Position numbers and translations under genes: made by a program. Under the pieces are notes generated by a model that searched no databases, was not told the origin of the DNA, and worked only from the letters and a program-made list of their open reading frames with translations. This document shows, piece by piece, positions 52,958 to 64,000 of a stretch of 64,000 bases of DNA. Each line of letters starts with the position of its first letter. The stretch's first letter is position 1. This DNA comes from Paramoeba atlantica (taxonomy: Eukaryota > Discosea), in the NCBI GenBank assembly GCA_977017575.1, contig CDRNVI010000158.1, positions 1 through 64,000 of the forward strand, in the 5' to 3' direction.

Positions 52958-55900
52958 ATGGGAGAAAAGAGTGAAAAAGGGAGAGATGGGGTGTTGGTTC
53001 AAATTGTGACAAAAGAAACGGGTGTTGAGAAGGGTTTTATTCACGATCGGAATTTTGTGATCTACATAATCTCTGTTCATCTCAAAAGAGAAGGAGAGAC
53101 AACAGAAGAGAAGAAAGAGGGAGAAAGTGAAGGTGAAGATGATCAAAAGTTAGTTAAGTTAATTCTGATTCGAGTTCGGTTTTCTGAGTTGGTAACGCTT
53201 CGAGATTCTCTTGCCAAGAGATATCCCGATGTTCCTTCTCTTGGAAAGGGAGCTTTGGGAGGTTTTTCCCTTTTCTCTTTTTCCCTTTTCTCTTTTTCCC
53301 TCTCGAGACTCTCACTCTCTTTTCTCTCTTTGAGCATCCTTTAAAAAGGAAACTGATCTTCTTTTTCTTTTCCTTTTTCACCAAAAAACAGGGAAAGCAC
53401 CAGACTTAGAAAAAAGGGAGAAGAGAATTGTCAAAATTTTTCACCATTTTTTCTCTTCTGGTTTGTTACGAAATAGCACGGAAATGAAAGAATTTTTGAA
53501 AACGAACCAAATGAAAGATGACTCAAGTTTTTTGGTTGAGATTGATTCTGATCTTTCTCTTCCTCCACATACAGGCTCTTCTTCCCCAGCACCATCCCCA
53601 TCCTCACCTCCTTTACAACAACAGTCACCTTCTCCTGATACTCCTCCTCCTTTAATCACAACAATGCCATCTAGCAGTTTTCCTGATCCTAAACAACAAC
53701 ATCAACATCAAAAGAACAAAAAGGCGATGTCTTCTTCCTCTCCAAACCCTTCTTCTCCAAACCCTTCTCTTAGTCCGATATCTCCATCAAACCTCCCGCA
53801 ATCATCAAGTCGACCAATCAATTCTGGTCTTTCTTCTTCTTTTGATTTTTCAACTTCTCCTCGCCCTTTATCTGCTACTTCTCCTCCTTCTCCTTCTCCT
53901 TCCAAAGGAGGGAGATTCCCTTCACAGAGAGCTCCGCCAGTTCCAGCGAAACCAAAAATTCCTGCCAAACCTGTTCATCTTTCTTCTTCTGATTCGAATC
54001 CTTCTCTTTCTCCTCCTTCTTCCATATCTCCCTCCCTTTCATCTGCTCCTTCTTCTCCTTCTCCTTCTCCTTCTCCTTCCCCTTCTCCTTCTCCTTCTTC
54101 TCCTCCTCCTTCTTCTCCTCCTCCTTCTCCTTCTTCTCCTCCTTCTTCTCCTCCTCCTATTACTCTCGCTCCTCGTCCTGTTTCTCCTTCAGTGAGTTCC
54201 ACAAGAACGCGACCACTCCCTCCCACAAAACCGCTTCATCTTACTTCTAATCCTTCTCCTCCTGTTGTCACTTTAGAAAAAAATGTCCCCTCAAAACCTC
54301 TCCCTCCTCCCCCTCGCCCAACTTCTCCCCTTGATTTTGGTAAGGTCGATGCTGGGACTGTGATTTCCACCAAAAATGACCACCAAGAAATTTCTCGCTC
54401 TCCTCCAGGGATTGGGATCCAACAAGATCAACAACAACGACCCCAACCACAACAACTTTTGCAACCACCATCACGTTCTCTCTCTCCTTCTCCAATTTCT
54501 TCTCTTGATCGCCCAATTTCTGTATTAAGATCGGTTTCTCCCCAACCAACAAGGGATGCCCCTTCCCCTCCTCGTCAGCGAGCTCAAACAGTTTCCTCTT
54601 CTATTCCATCTACGGCTCCTCCTCTCCCTCTATCTTCTGTTCCAGATCCAGGAAAAGAAGAGTCAACAAATGTTGATGAAAGAGAAGAAAGAGGAGAAGA
54701 AAGAAAGAGATCTCAAACTCAGACCTCAGAAGCACAAGATATGAGAGCTGGGGGAGGACCTATCCCAATAATGCCTTCTGGGATGCTAGAAGAAATGAAA
54801 ATGAGAGGAAGGGGGAGAGGAGAGAGGGGAGGGATTTTAGTTCGAAGAGGAGATGGGAGAGGAAGAGTGATTATGAGAGGTAGAGGTAGAAGAAGGGGGG
54901 TGCCTTTCATCAGTGGGGCGAGAGGAGGAGCGGTAGGAGGAGGGGAAAGAGGGGAAAGTAGATCTACACCTCATCTTGCCTCAACTCAAGAACCAATTCC
55001 GACTTCTTCTTCTGAGATTTCGTCAGCCCCTGCAATCCCTGAGATGAAACAAGAACAAGAAGATGGAAGTCTTGGGGAAGTGGAAAATAAAGATAAGAAA
55101 GAGGGAGAGAACGAAGAAGGGGTTGAAGCAACAACAACAGCAACAACAACAACAGCATCAGCTACGGTCCCAAATTCCCCTCAACGGAGTGAAAAACGCG
55201 GATTAATGACTCGAAAACTATCAGTCGCCAACCTGTCCTCTGACGCTTTTCCTGCGAAAGATGCAGAGAGAAATTCAAGAGATTCAAGAAATTCCCTTTC
55301 CGATCGAGAAAGTTCCATTGATAAGGAAGAAACTGCGCCAACTTTCTTAGATATTGAAGAGAAAGGAAAAGATCAACTTGACCCTCCTCTATCTTCTTCC
55401 TCTCCTTCTTCTCCCTCTCCCTCTCCTTGTCCTTCTCCTCTTTCTTCCTCTCCTCTTTCTTCCTCTCCTTCTTCCTCTCTTTCCCCTCCGCATCCAAGCT
55501 CATCTCCTTGTTCTTCTCCACGTCCTCCTCCTCGTGTTGCTCCACCAATCGAAGAAGAAGAGGAAACAGAAGAAATGAAACTGGAAAAAATGAAAAAGCT
55601 TCGATTTCGAATTGCATCGGAAATTGTTTCAACCGAAGAAACGTATATTTCGAATTTGAAATTAATTATTAATATTTTTTTAAATCCTTTGAAAAAGCAA
55701 TATAAGATTCCTCCCCATTTTTTCTCCCTTGAGGTTTCTTTTTCTTTTTCAATTCTCTCCTTTACTTTTTCAATCTTTGATTTCAACTTTTATTTTGTAA
55801 TTTTAAAATAATTGTTTTAGCTTCTTTTGGGGGTAAATGAAGTTTTGTATAAGGAGCTAAAAAGTCGTTTGGAGAATTGGTCATTTGAGGTATCCACATT

Positions 55901-58360
55901 TTTAAAACCAAGATTCCCAGTCTACCTTCTTCATTTCTCATCTCTTAAATTAAAACTTCCTTTTATTCTCCCTCATTTTATTTCTTTCCCCCAGACAAAA
56001 ATTGGAGATGCTATCCAAGGTTTGGCTCCCTATTTGAAAATGTACTCAACCTATGCTATGAAATATGAAGTAGCATTGGGAGAATATTTGAAAATGGTGG
56101 CGGAAAATAGCCACTTTGCAAAGGCTCATGCGAATTGTGCAAAGAAAGTTGATAGTAAATTGACTTTTGAGTCATTGGTAATTCAACCAATCCAAAGAAT
56201 TCCCAGGTTGTCCATTTTTTTTTGTGAAAGATTGAAAATTTGGATTCACAAAAGAATTAAAATATTTGACACACTATTCATTCATTCATCAAAATGAAAG
56301 ATAATTACAATTTGTATGAGAAATCTCACCCACATTATTATTAGATACAACCTTCTCCTTCGAGATTTATTATCAAAAACCCCAGAAGATCATCCTGATC
56401 ATGAAAATTTACAAAAAGCTTTACGAATGATTGAGGAAGTTGCGGCAACAATCAATGAGCATGTGAGGCAAGAAGAGAAGGTTTACTACTTTTCTTTTTC
56501 TCTCTTTCCTCTTTCTTTCATTCTTGAAATTTATTTTCTTTCTGAAAAGGCGAGATCTTTACACGCAATATCAAAATCGATTTCTGGATTACCAGATCTT
56601 GTTGTCCCACATAGACGTTTATTGAGAGAAGGGGAGTTAGTCAGTGTTGACAAGCAAGGAAAAAAGGTTCAATTTATTTTCTTTTTGAGTTTGAGAAGAG
56701 AAAGTGAGACTTCAATCCAGTACAGTACCACTTTTTAAATTTCCCCCAGATTCTTCTTTTTGTTCTTTTCTCTTTTCTTACACAAGATTTATTTATTTCC
56801 CCACAGCAACTTCTATTACTGTTTAATGATGCTGTTGTTGTGGCGAATAAAGGAGGCTTCTTGGCCAAGAAGAAGTATGAATCTGAGTTGATGTGGGATT
56901 TAGAATTGTCTTGGTTGATGATGCTTGAACCACCTGGTTTGTTTTTTCCTTTTGTTTTGGAAGTAAAAAAAAAATTCAAAAAACAAAACCAAATCTGAAC
57001 ACTCTTTTCCAAAAAAAAAACAGAGGTCATCAATGCGTATAAGAATATTTCTGGTTTCTCATTTGGAGGAAACAAAGAAATTCAAGATGACATATTTTTC
57101 CGAATCATTCACCCAGAAGGGCACTATCTTTTTGCCGCGACAGATGCGAAAGAAAGAGGCGAATGGCTTACAGACATAGCTCGCGCAATCTCTGCTCGTC
57201 TCTCCCATCTCAGCCAAGAAGAAGGCCCCCTTAGAAGAGGAAAACAAGTTTACAAGAGTAAATTAGAGACTTATGACGGAAATTTTTCGGTTGGGAGGAG
57301 AGAAGGAGAGGGGACTTTTTCTTATCCGAATGGGTCGAATTACCAAGGTTCTTGGGAAGGTGATTTGGAGAGTGGTGTTGGAGCGATCAAGTATTTTGAG
57401 AGAGAAAAGAAGAAAGAAGAAGAAGGGGGAGGGAAAGGGAAAGCTGGAGGAAAGAAGGGAGGAGGAAAAGGAAGTGGTTTAACTCCTGATTGGACATTTG
57501 AAGGAGATTTCGAGAATGGGGGTGGGGAAGAAGGAGTTCAAGAAGAGAAAGAAGCCCCTCCTTTCTTTTCTTACCAAGGATCGTTTTCTAGAGGGATTAT
57601 GAAGGGGGTGGGGACTGTTACTTTTTTGACCGGAGATATATATCAAGGAGAGCTTGATCGAGGGGAACCACACGGAAAGGGAAAAATGAAATGGAGTTGT
57701 GGTGGAACTTTTGAAGGAGATTGGGCTCGCGGAGCGATGGTAAAAGGGAGACTCTGTTCTGCTTTTGAACAACAAGTTTTTGAAGGAGAATTTGAAAATG
57801 GAAAGAGAAATGGGTTTGGGATGATGAAATATAAGCACGGGGGAAGCTATGAAGGGTATTGGGTGGCAGATTTAAAAGAAGGAAATGGTGAATTTATTGA
57901 TGCAGATAGATCAGTTTATAAGGGTGCCTGGGTAAAAGGAAAGAGAGTCGGAGGGAAAATGACATATGCAAATGGGGATTGTTACAAAGGAGATTTTAAA
58001 AATGATATGAAAGATGGTAGAGGAGAGATGAAATACGCAAATGAGAGTGTTTATGTTGGAGAGTGGGAGAGAGGGAGAAAAGAGGGGAGAGGAACAATGA
58101 CCTTTTTGGATAAATCTGAATTTAATGGTCATTTTGAAAATGAGTACCCCCACGGACATGGGGTTTTAAAGACAGCAGGAGGGACAAAATATGATGGAAA
58201 TTGGAAAGAGGGAAGATTAGAGGGAAAATGTAAAGTTTTTACCCCTGATGGGCTGACGTTTGAAGGTGTTGTGAGAGAAGGAAAATTTTATGAAGAAGGG
58301 TTAAATCATGGATTTTTTGTTCCGATTTTTCCCAGAAGTTATTCTCTGAGCGAGTGGTGA
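52958..58360 (+). CDS. RhoGEF with PX, DH, PH and MORN repeats
   Basis: Eight exons (52958-53261, 53392-55733, 55821-55889, 55995-56206, 56344-56480, 56550-56666, 56807-56935, 57024-58360) sum to 4647 bases and stay in frame: 1548 residues. N-terminal PX domain (NFVIYIISVHLKRE, LILIRVRFSELVTLRDSL, AKRYPDVPSLG), then about 700 residues of Ser/Pro-rich linker including an RGG-like patch (RGRGRGERGGILVRRGDGRG), the DH domain (RIASEIVSTEETYISNLKLI, FESLVIQPIQRIPRYNLLLR), a PH domain (RRLLREGELVSVDKQGKK, QLLLFNDAVVVANK), then about ten MORN repeats (YEGYWVADLKEGNGEF and the like) to the end. Such proteins activate Rho-family GTPases at phosphoinositide membranes; MORN repeats bind lipids or scaffolds. 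No other catalytic domain is present. Confidence 0.9.
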
Positions 58361-58653
58361 TGAATTGAAACAAAACCAAAGAAATAAAAAACAAAAGAGC
58401 TCTAACTTTTTTTGGGGAGGGGTGATGATGTTCCAAGACAGCAGGATGTCGATCACCTCTTCCACTATCCAACAAAATGTCCTCTTCTTCTTCTTCTCCG
58501 ATCTCTGTCTCATTCTCATTACTCATTTTTACCAAACAAAAAGAGAAAAAGACTGGGAAAAGAAACAAAAAAGACAAAACGCAAAAAAAAAAACGAAAAA
58601 AAAAGGCAGTGAAAACAATCAAAACTCTAAATTTGAGTGAATTATTCAAGCAA
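58361..58653. other. Gap between the RhoGEF stop and tRNA-Lys
   Basis: 293 bp. Near 58619-58637 lies ACTCTAAATTTGAGT, similar to the palindromic motif upstream of TAF6 and G-gamma. A short - strand frame starting at 58526 is noted under rejected items. Confidence 0.35.
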
Positions 58654-58726
58654 GCCTTCGTAGCTCAGTCGGTAGAGCGCTAGACTCTTAATCTAGTGGC
58701 CGCGGGTTCGAGCCCCGCCGAGGGCT
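58654..58726 (+). tRNA. tRNA-Lys (anticodon CTT)
   Basis: 73 bases fold as a cloverleaf: acceptor GCCTTCG with CGAGGGC (one G:T pair), D arm GCTCAGTCGGTAGAGC, anticodon stem CTAGA/TCTAG with loop CTCTTAA (anticodon CTT), T arm CGGGTTCGAGCCCCG, discriminator T. Box A (TAGCTCAGTCGG) and box B (GGTTCGAGCC) are canonical. No intron. CCA is not encoded. A T run starting at 58728 is the pol III terminator. Confidence 0.95.
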
Positions 58727-58727
58727 G

Positions 58728-58742
58728 TTTTTTTTTTTTTTC
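58728..58742 (+). terminator. Pol III T-run terminator after tRNA-Lys
   Basis: An unbroken run of T residues starts one base after the discriminator base. Confidence 0.8.
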
Positions 58743-58880
58743 CCCTTTTTTTTTCCTTTTTTTTTGTTTTTTTTTTTTTTTGAACGTTATCAGGACAACT
58801 GTCTGCCACCCACTTCTTCCTTCACCTCCACGCTCTCCTCCAAAAGCTTCCTCACACCTTTCCACTTCTACCATCCTCTT
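58743..58880. other. T-rich spacer between tRNA-Lys and the retroelement
   Basis: Several T tracts flank a 100-bp mixed stretch (about 58783-58875). No gene recognised. The right T tract at about 58876-58903 marks the approximate edge of the retroelement. Confidence 0.4.
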
Positions 58881-60193
58881 TTGATTTTTTGATTTTTTTT
58901 TTTTAAATGAAAGAGATTTTTATTCAAAATAGCTGGCTGTGCTGTAAGGGAAAGGGAATGGTTACACATTCAGCAGAATATCTCACCCAGTGAGGAGGAA
59001 CTGCAGAAAAAGGGGGTAGTACTTTTGGGAATGTTCTTCTTTGTTTGCTCCCCAAGTTCTCAACAATCTCACAAAAGAATTCTGGCAACACTGGAAACCT
59101 ACACCACAGCCTCCCGAAATCTCTCACAAATGTCAAAGACAACTTCTTTTTCATCTGTGGGGATGGATCTGTTGCACCAACCCAAATGGATGGTGTGTTG
59201 GAAGCTCATCACTTTGTGTTGTCCGTGAAAACAAGGAAATCGTCCATGTCGAAACAAGATGTGAACCTGTACATATCCGGATACAAGAAAGTCACTTCCT
59301 CCTAAGAGCTGCGCTTTTTGCCCGACAAATCATCCAAGATGGAGGGACATGCCAGATAATCACAGACTCAAATGATCTTCGATCCATCATCCAACCAGGT
59401 TCTCAGGACAAATTCTATGACACCCTTTCCTCCATCCTTCCAAGCCCTGAGAACCATATGAACTGGAGAAACCGTGAAAACAACTGTTTGGCAGACAAGA
59501 TTGCAAGTGAAGCAGTACACAGAGGATGCCCTGACAACACCTGGAGAATCACACCCATCCTCGACCCAGACCCAGAACACATCCAACAACTCTTCTTCAA
59601 TCATGGGCGCTCTACAACCCTTCCTCAAACAGAAGAGGAGGCAGAAGTCCACAAAGAAAACCAAGGCAGACCAAATTATTGAAGAGGTCAGAAAAGACAT
59701 CTCTAAGAAAGCTCCAATCCAAGAGTGGGTTCAGGGACCTCTCAGTCCCAGAAAACTGTGAAATTGCAAAGAACCTCTACCCAAGATCCAAGCAGGTGTG
59801 GACCCCACCAGATCAAGCTGAAATCCCTGACTGGAAACCAGCAATCCTCGAACAAGATGAGTTTCAATCCTTTGACTCACTCGATCTGGCCCTCCAGAGA
59901 CTTTCAAAAGGCCGCCTCTCAGGAATGTCTTATGAGTTTGTCACACTCCTATGCACAGACCAAGAACTCCGCTCAACCCTCAAGGAATTGACCATCTTAA
60001 TCACCAACCAAAAACTTAATGAAACCATACACAACATCATGGAACCCTTTGTCTTCATTCCTCTGGCGAAAGGGGACAAAGGGATCCGTCCAATTGGTGT
60101 TGCTGAAGTTCTCAAAGAGATGGGCAGCGATTGCGCTTGTTCTTGAAGTCCCGTTGAAGTCTGAATTCACTGAATATTCCTTAAGACAAACAA
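58880..60193 (+). mobile_element. Retroelement remnant with RNase H-like and reverse-transcriptase parts
   Basis: The left part (to about 59560) has an RNase H-type pattern (TCQIITDSNDLRSIIQPG, NWRNRENNCLADKIASEA). The right part (about 59680-60150) has the start of a reverse transcriptase of a kind common in non-LTR elements (LALQRLSKGRLSG, FIPLAKGDKGIRPIGV). The RT core with YxDD is not in the window; it is cut off by the copia LTR. The element is broken in a few places. The order RNase H before RT is unusual; it could be one odd element or two neighbouring fragments. Family left open (LINE-like or DIRS-like). It lies about 150 bp downstream of tRNA-Lys. Confidence 0.6.
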
Positions 60194-60348
60194 TGTTGAT
60201 CCACACCTTTAACATTTGCACCTTCACCGAACTTTCATTGAAATTGCAATGCAATTGTCACATTGCGATTGTTGTCGCAATGCCTCTTGAACACAAATAA
60301 TAAAGCATTCTTATTTTTCCCAATTCAATTGGTCTCGAGGGTTTAACA
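60194..60348 (+). repeat. Probable 5' LTR of the copia element
   Basis: A 155-bp segment that starts TGTT and ends AACA (inverted ends as in LTRs). It has an AATAAA-type signal near 60299 and lies directly before a primer-binding-site candidate. The matching 3' LTR is outside the window, so the limits are not confirmed. Confidence 0.5.
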
Positions 60349-60363
60349 GATTAGAAGTCAGCC
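60349..60363 (+). other. Candidate primer-binding site of the copia element
   Basis: GATTAGAAGTCAGCC follows the LTR end directly. Its complement, GGCTGACTTCTAATC, looks like a tRNA anticodon arm with loop CTTCTAA (anticodon TCT, Arg). Confidence 0.45.
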
Positions 60364-63300
60364 TTCTTCATTTTATTTCGAAGTCTCAACAAGTCATGGG
60401 GAAAGAAGACTTACTCCCAAAGTTCAAACCTGATGAATACCACGATTGGGCATTCAACATGTCTGCATTCCTCCAAGCGAAGAGTGTTTTTGGCGTGATT
60501 GATGAAGAATCGAACCAATGGGCGACCCAAACTGACCCTGAGAAAGCCACCATGCGGTCAAAGGCCTTCAACTACATCCTCCAGTCCCTTGGAAGTGACT
60601 ACAACTCCACTGCTCAAGGCTTCAACCACCAACAACCTCGACTACTCTGGCAAGCGTTACAGAATGAGTATTTTCGAAATACCACCCCTGATAAACTTGA
60701 ACTTGTGGAAGAATTCACAAATTTCAAACATATTGACGGAGAGGATGCCAACACCTTCCTCCAACGCTGGGACCACCTCAACAACCGTCTCCGGTCTGTG
60801 GGAGTTTTACATGACAATGAGACTCGCTTTCTCCGACTCCTCAAGGGACTACCTCCTTCATTTCAAGGTATTTATGACAACATCATTCTAACTGGAGGTC
60901 AAGATATAATGAATCTACGGAGAATTATTCGACAATTCTCAAGTCACCTTGGAGCACCACATGGATCTGTCCTCAGGATGGGAGGAAAGAAAAAAGGCAA
61001 ACTTGAGAAACTGAACTGCAACTATTGTCGTTGTTCTGGACACTTGCGCAAACACTGCAAAGCTCGCAACCAAGATGAAAGTCTTGGTTTCTACCTCCCT
61101 CAACGAGATGCACCATGGAGAGCTGTGATGGAGGAGAAGATTCAAGCACGGATCGACAAGGCAGTCCAAATTGCTCTTTCCAAATTGAAGAAGAAACATG
61201 GGAAAGAGGAAGCTGAGTTCCATCTGATGAATAAAGATGATGATGATGCCAACCCACTCGAAGAACCCCTTGATGATGGAGACTACAACTTTATCAAAAG
61301 AGCTTATGACGAACTCGATGATGATTCTGATGATGGCTTCTCCTTTTACACTCTCTTTGAGAATCACCTCCTCTCTCATTCTTCTTCTCGCTTCATACTT
61401 GATTCTGGAGCATCTGCTCGTGTAACTGGTAATTGTTCTCTCTTGAGGAATCCTCAAAAATGCTCTCGAAACTTCAACACTGGAAACTCTGAGAACCCCA
61501 TCACCTCGACCCATATTGGCTGTATTGAGTTCAAATCAACCACCAACAAATCCACCATCACGATTGAGAATGTGTACTACTGCCCCCAAACCTCTGTGAA
61601 TGTTTTGTCTCTTCAATCATTACTCCTCAATCTTGAAGCCTCTGCAAAATTCAAGGACAAAGAGTGTGTACTCCTTCGTGGTGGAAAGAAACTGATGGTT
61701 GCAACCCTTGAGAGTGATCACCTATATGCTGTTTCATCTCACACCCCAGATGAATCCGATGACAATAAAATTCTTTCTCTTTCCTACTCCCGCAATATCA
61801 ATTATTGGCACTCTCTTCTTGGTCATCTTCATCCCAAAGCGATTATCGAAATGGCAAAACACAATCTTGTTGATGGTATGCCCACAGATCTCTCTATGCA
61901 AGACTGGAAAAGTTGTCCAACATGTGCCCAAGGAAAATCGACAAAGCGAAAACGAAAGAGACAGGATGAAAAAGGAATTCCTCCTCGACAAGCCACCCTT
62001 CCTGGTGACTCATGGCACTCTGACCAGAAAGGACCCATCAATCCACAGTCAGCTCACGGAAATCGATATTCCATCCTCTTTGTTGATGAACACACTGGAT
62101 ATACTGAAGTATTTCACCTCTCCTCTCTTGATCAGACCCAAGAAACCTATGAGAAACATCGGAAAAGAGTGCAAACCCTCTTTAATCGCAACATCAAACG
62201 ACTGATATGTGATGGACACAGCACCTACAAATCCATGATCACCACACTCGAAAAGGAGGGAACCACTATCACTTTCCGTGCCCCTTATGACCCAAATGGT
62301 AATGCATTGGCTGAGAGGACGATTAGAACAATCTTTGAAATGGCTAGAACAATGATGGTGGCATCTGGATTACCTCAAAATCGATGGGAAGAAGCTGTTG
62401 ACCATGCTGTGTGGATTTGGAACAGAGTAAAGACAGTAAGACTCAACAACATCACTCCTTTTGAGGCTTATTTCAGAATGAAACCTGACCTTTGACACCT
62501 CCATCCTTTTGGCTGTCTTGCACATGCCCTCATTCCCAAGGAGACAAGGAAGAAAACTTTTGATCCCATCACCCGAAGATGTGTATTTATGGGTTTCTCA
62601 AAACATCATGATGCATTTCTACTCTTTGATACTGATAGAAAAAAAGAAGTTGTCTCTCGAGATGTGTTATTTTTCGATGATACATTTCCACTTGTACCAG
62701 AACCCTTTTCTTCTTCCTCTCTCTCCTCTTCCTCTTCTTCCTCTTCCTCTGCTTATCCTTCTCCTTCTTCTTCTCCTTCTCCTTCTCCCTCAAAGTGTCT
62801 TCTCACACCCAACATTGGAAGACACTCTCTCCGATCGTATGTCCCAAATATGGAAGCTACATCCAAATACAGCAGAATTTGCGGAACTGGGGGAGAAACT
62901 TTTGATAAAGGGGATGGGGGAGCTGACAAAATGGAAACTGACCACACTCAAGATGAGCAAAACTCGGAGCAGGGGGAGAAGAAACAACACACACCAACTT
63001 GTGATGATGCTTTCAGAGGTACTCCTCCTTCCTTTTCCTCTTCTTTACATCCTCCTTCTCCCCACCATTCTATTCCACCTCGACCTTCCACTCCACCACC
63101 AGAAATCGCTCCCAAGCCTATCTCTCTCGATGCTCTCCTTATCCATGCAATGGAAAATCTTCCTGACACTCCTACAACAATTGATGAAGCTCTCTCTGGC
63201 CCCAATAAAAATGAGTGGTTGAAAGGTCTCACACAAGAGTACAAAGGAATTGATCGACTCAATGTATTTCAGAAATCAACACCTGAGGAAAGAAGAATAT

Positions 63301-64000
63301 TTGATACAACACAACAAAAGGTTTTTTCGAATCACAACATTCTCAAGATCAAGACAGATGAATCTGGCAACATCGCTCGATGGAAGGTTCGACTTGTTCT
63401 TCAAGGATGTCATATGAAAGAAGGGATCCATTATGATAAGACATTCTCTCCTTGTACACACCTCGAAAGTGTCCGGATGCTCGTTGCTCTTGCCTCACAA
63501 AAAGGCTGGAAACTCACCCACACTGATGTACCCAATGCCTATCTGAATGGAGAAATGGAGAAACTCGTTTTCACACACCTTCCTCTTCACTGGAACAAAA
63601 TCAATGGGGATTCTCTGGGAAAAGATGGCGATGTTGTTGTACTCCACAAAGCCCTTTATGGAGCTCCAAATGCTGGAAGAGTATGGAACATCTGTATTGA
63701 CAAATATCTCAAATCGATTGGCTATGCCCCTTCTCCAAATGAACCTGCTCTGTACCATCATTCTAATGGATCAATTATTGCTCTCTGGGTTGATGACATC
63801 TTCATTACTGGTCCCAACAATGACCACATCACAGAGACTCTCGCGCAACTCTGCAAAGAATTCCAAGTCAAAACTCTCAGACAAGTCTCTTACACACTTG
63901 GTATCTCCTTCAAAGTCTGCAAAGATGGATCCTACTTCCTCTCCCAAACTGCTATGATCGAAAGCCTCGTGAACTCTCTTGGTTTGACAAATGCTAGAAA

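Larger units (their letters stand above)
60194..64000 (+). mobile_element. Ty1/copia LTR retrotransposon, running off the window
   Basis: From about 60396 Gag and Pol parts follow in copia order: a UBN2/Gag region (DYNSTAQGFNHQQPRLLWQ, FLRLLKGLPPSFQGIYDNII), a zinc knuckle (CNYCRCSGHLRKHC), an aspartic protease (FILDSGASARVTGN), the integrase HHCC region (YWHSLLGHLHP, SCPTCAQGKS) and core (GNRYSILFVDEHTGY, PYDPNGNALAERTIRTIF), a Ser/Pro-rich linker, and RT (NILKIKTDESGNIARWKVRL, LTHTDVPNAYLNGEM, IIALWVDDIFITG). The remaining RT, RNase H and 3' LTR are beyond the end. The visible part is nearly whole, with about one break, so it looks young. It is inserted into the retroelement remnant at 58880-60193. 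Confidence 0.9.

Noticed and set aside
53708-55786. Minus-strand Glu/Gly-rich frames opposite the RhoGEF linker
   Set aside because: Mirror images of Ser/Pro codon runs (tct/cct) in the sense gene.
58239-58526. Minus-strand frame beginning MSNENETEIGEEEEEDILLD
   Set aside because: It starts with a plausible acidic N-terminus, but it overlaps the end of the RhoGEF gene and becomes Phe/Leu-rich; at most a first exon, with no partner seen.
58743-58874. Minus-strand frame beginning VEVERCEEAFGGERGGEG next to tRNA-Lys
   Set aside because: Short, runs into poly-Lys from a T tract and then into the tRNA; no support.
60614-61514. Minus-strand open frames over the copia element
   Set aside because: Antisense to well-supported Gag and protease parts; no independent features.

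Overview
The window comes from an AT-rich, intron-bearing nuclear genome of a single-celled eukaryote that uses the standard code. The visible gene set includes a TFIID subunit (TAF6), KIN17, a heterotrimeric G-protein gamma subunit, a ROCO kinase, a FYVE/Slob-type pseudokinase, a RhoGEF with MORN repeats, TRIM-NHL genes and many SPRY genes. This fits a free-living amoeboid protist, Amoebozoa-like by gene content, but I cannot name a species. Introns are short (about 50-170 bp, GT...AG, T-rich). Non-coding DNA is dominated by pyrimidine/purine tracts, which also turn into Ser-, Pro-, Glu- and Lys-rich runs inside proteins.

Layout. 1-5666: two TRIM-NHL genes as a tail-to-tail inverted repeat, the left one broken and cut by the window edge, the right one whole. 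6040-7295: fossil 3' end of a Ty3/gypsy element, abutting a 5'-truncated glycosyltransferase-like gene (7296-9524). 9756-13984: a GT47 exostosin gene and an intact paralogue of the truncated gene, sharing a divergent promoter. 14250-16433: KIN17 and a small ankyrin-repeat gene. 16800-25535: a giant ROCO kinase gene (LRR, degenerate Roc, COR, TKL kinase, charged tail), followed upstream by a Ser/Pro-rich probable nuclear protein. 27114-31428: a GT61 glycosyltransferase, a small secreted Cys-rich protein and a polytopic membrane protein. 31606-37335: TAF6, G-gamma, a Cys/His FAM221-like protein, an orphan and a MYND-finger protein. 37602-43691: seven tandem SPRY-only genes (one reversed). 44041-49321: a CaMK-type kinase divergent from a FYVE-pseudokinase-WH2 protein. 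49801-52687: a membrane orphan and two sulfotransferase-like paralogues, the first broken. 52958-58360: a PX-DH-PH-MORN RhoGEF whose eight-exon model closes in frame at 1548 residues. 58654-64000: a tRNA-Lys(CTT) gene followed by nested retroelements: an RNase H/RT remnant and a Ty1/copia element running off the end.

Themes. Signalling genes (ROCO, CaMK, G-gamma, RhoGEF, FYVE-pseudokinase) make up much of the window, and four genes point to secretory-pathway glycosylation. Local duplication is frequent: TRIM-NHL, glycosyltransferase-like, SPRY and sulfotransferase-like families each have neighbouring copies. The items I find most worth a second look are the ROCO kinase whose GTPase domain has lost all recognisable nucleotide-binding motifs, the SPRY array with diversity concentrated in three short loops, and the retroelement nest downstream of the tRNA gene, with a copia primer-binding site matching a tRNA-Arg(UCU) anticodon arm. 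All calls rest on reading the sequence; no database search was run.
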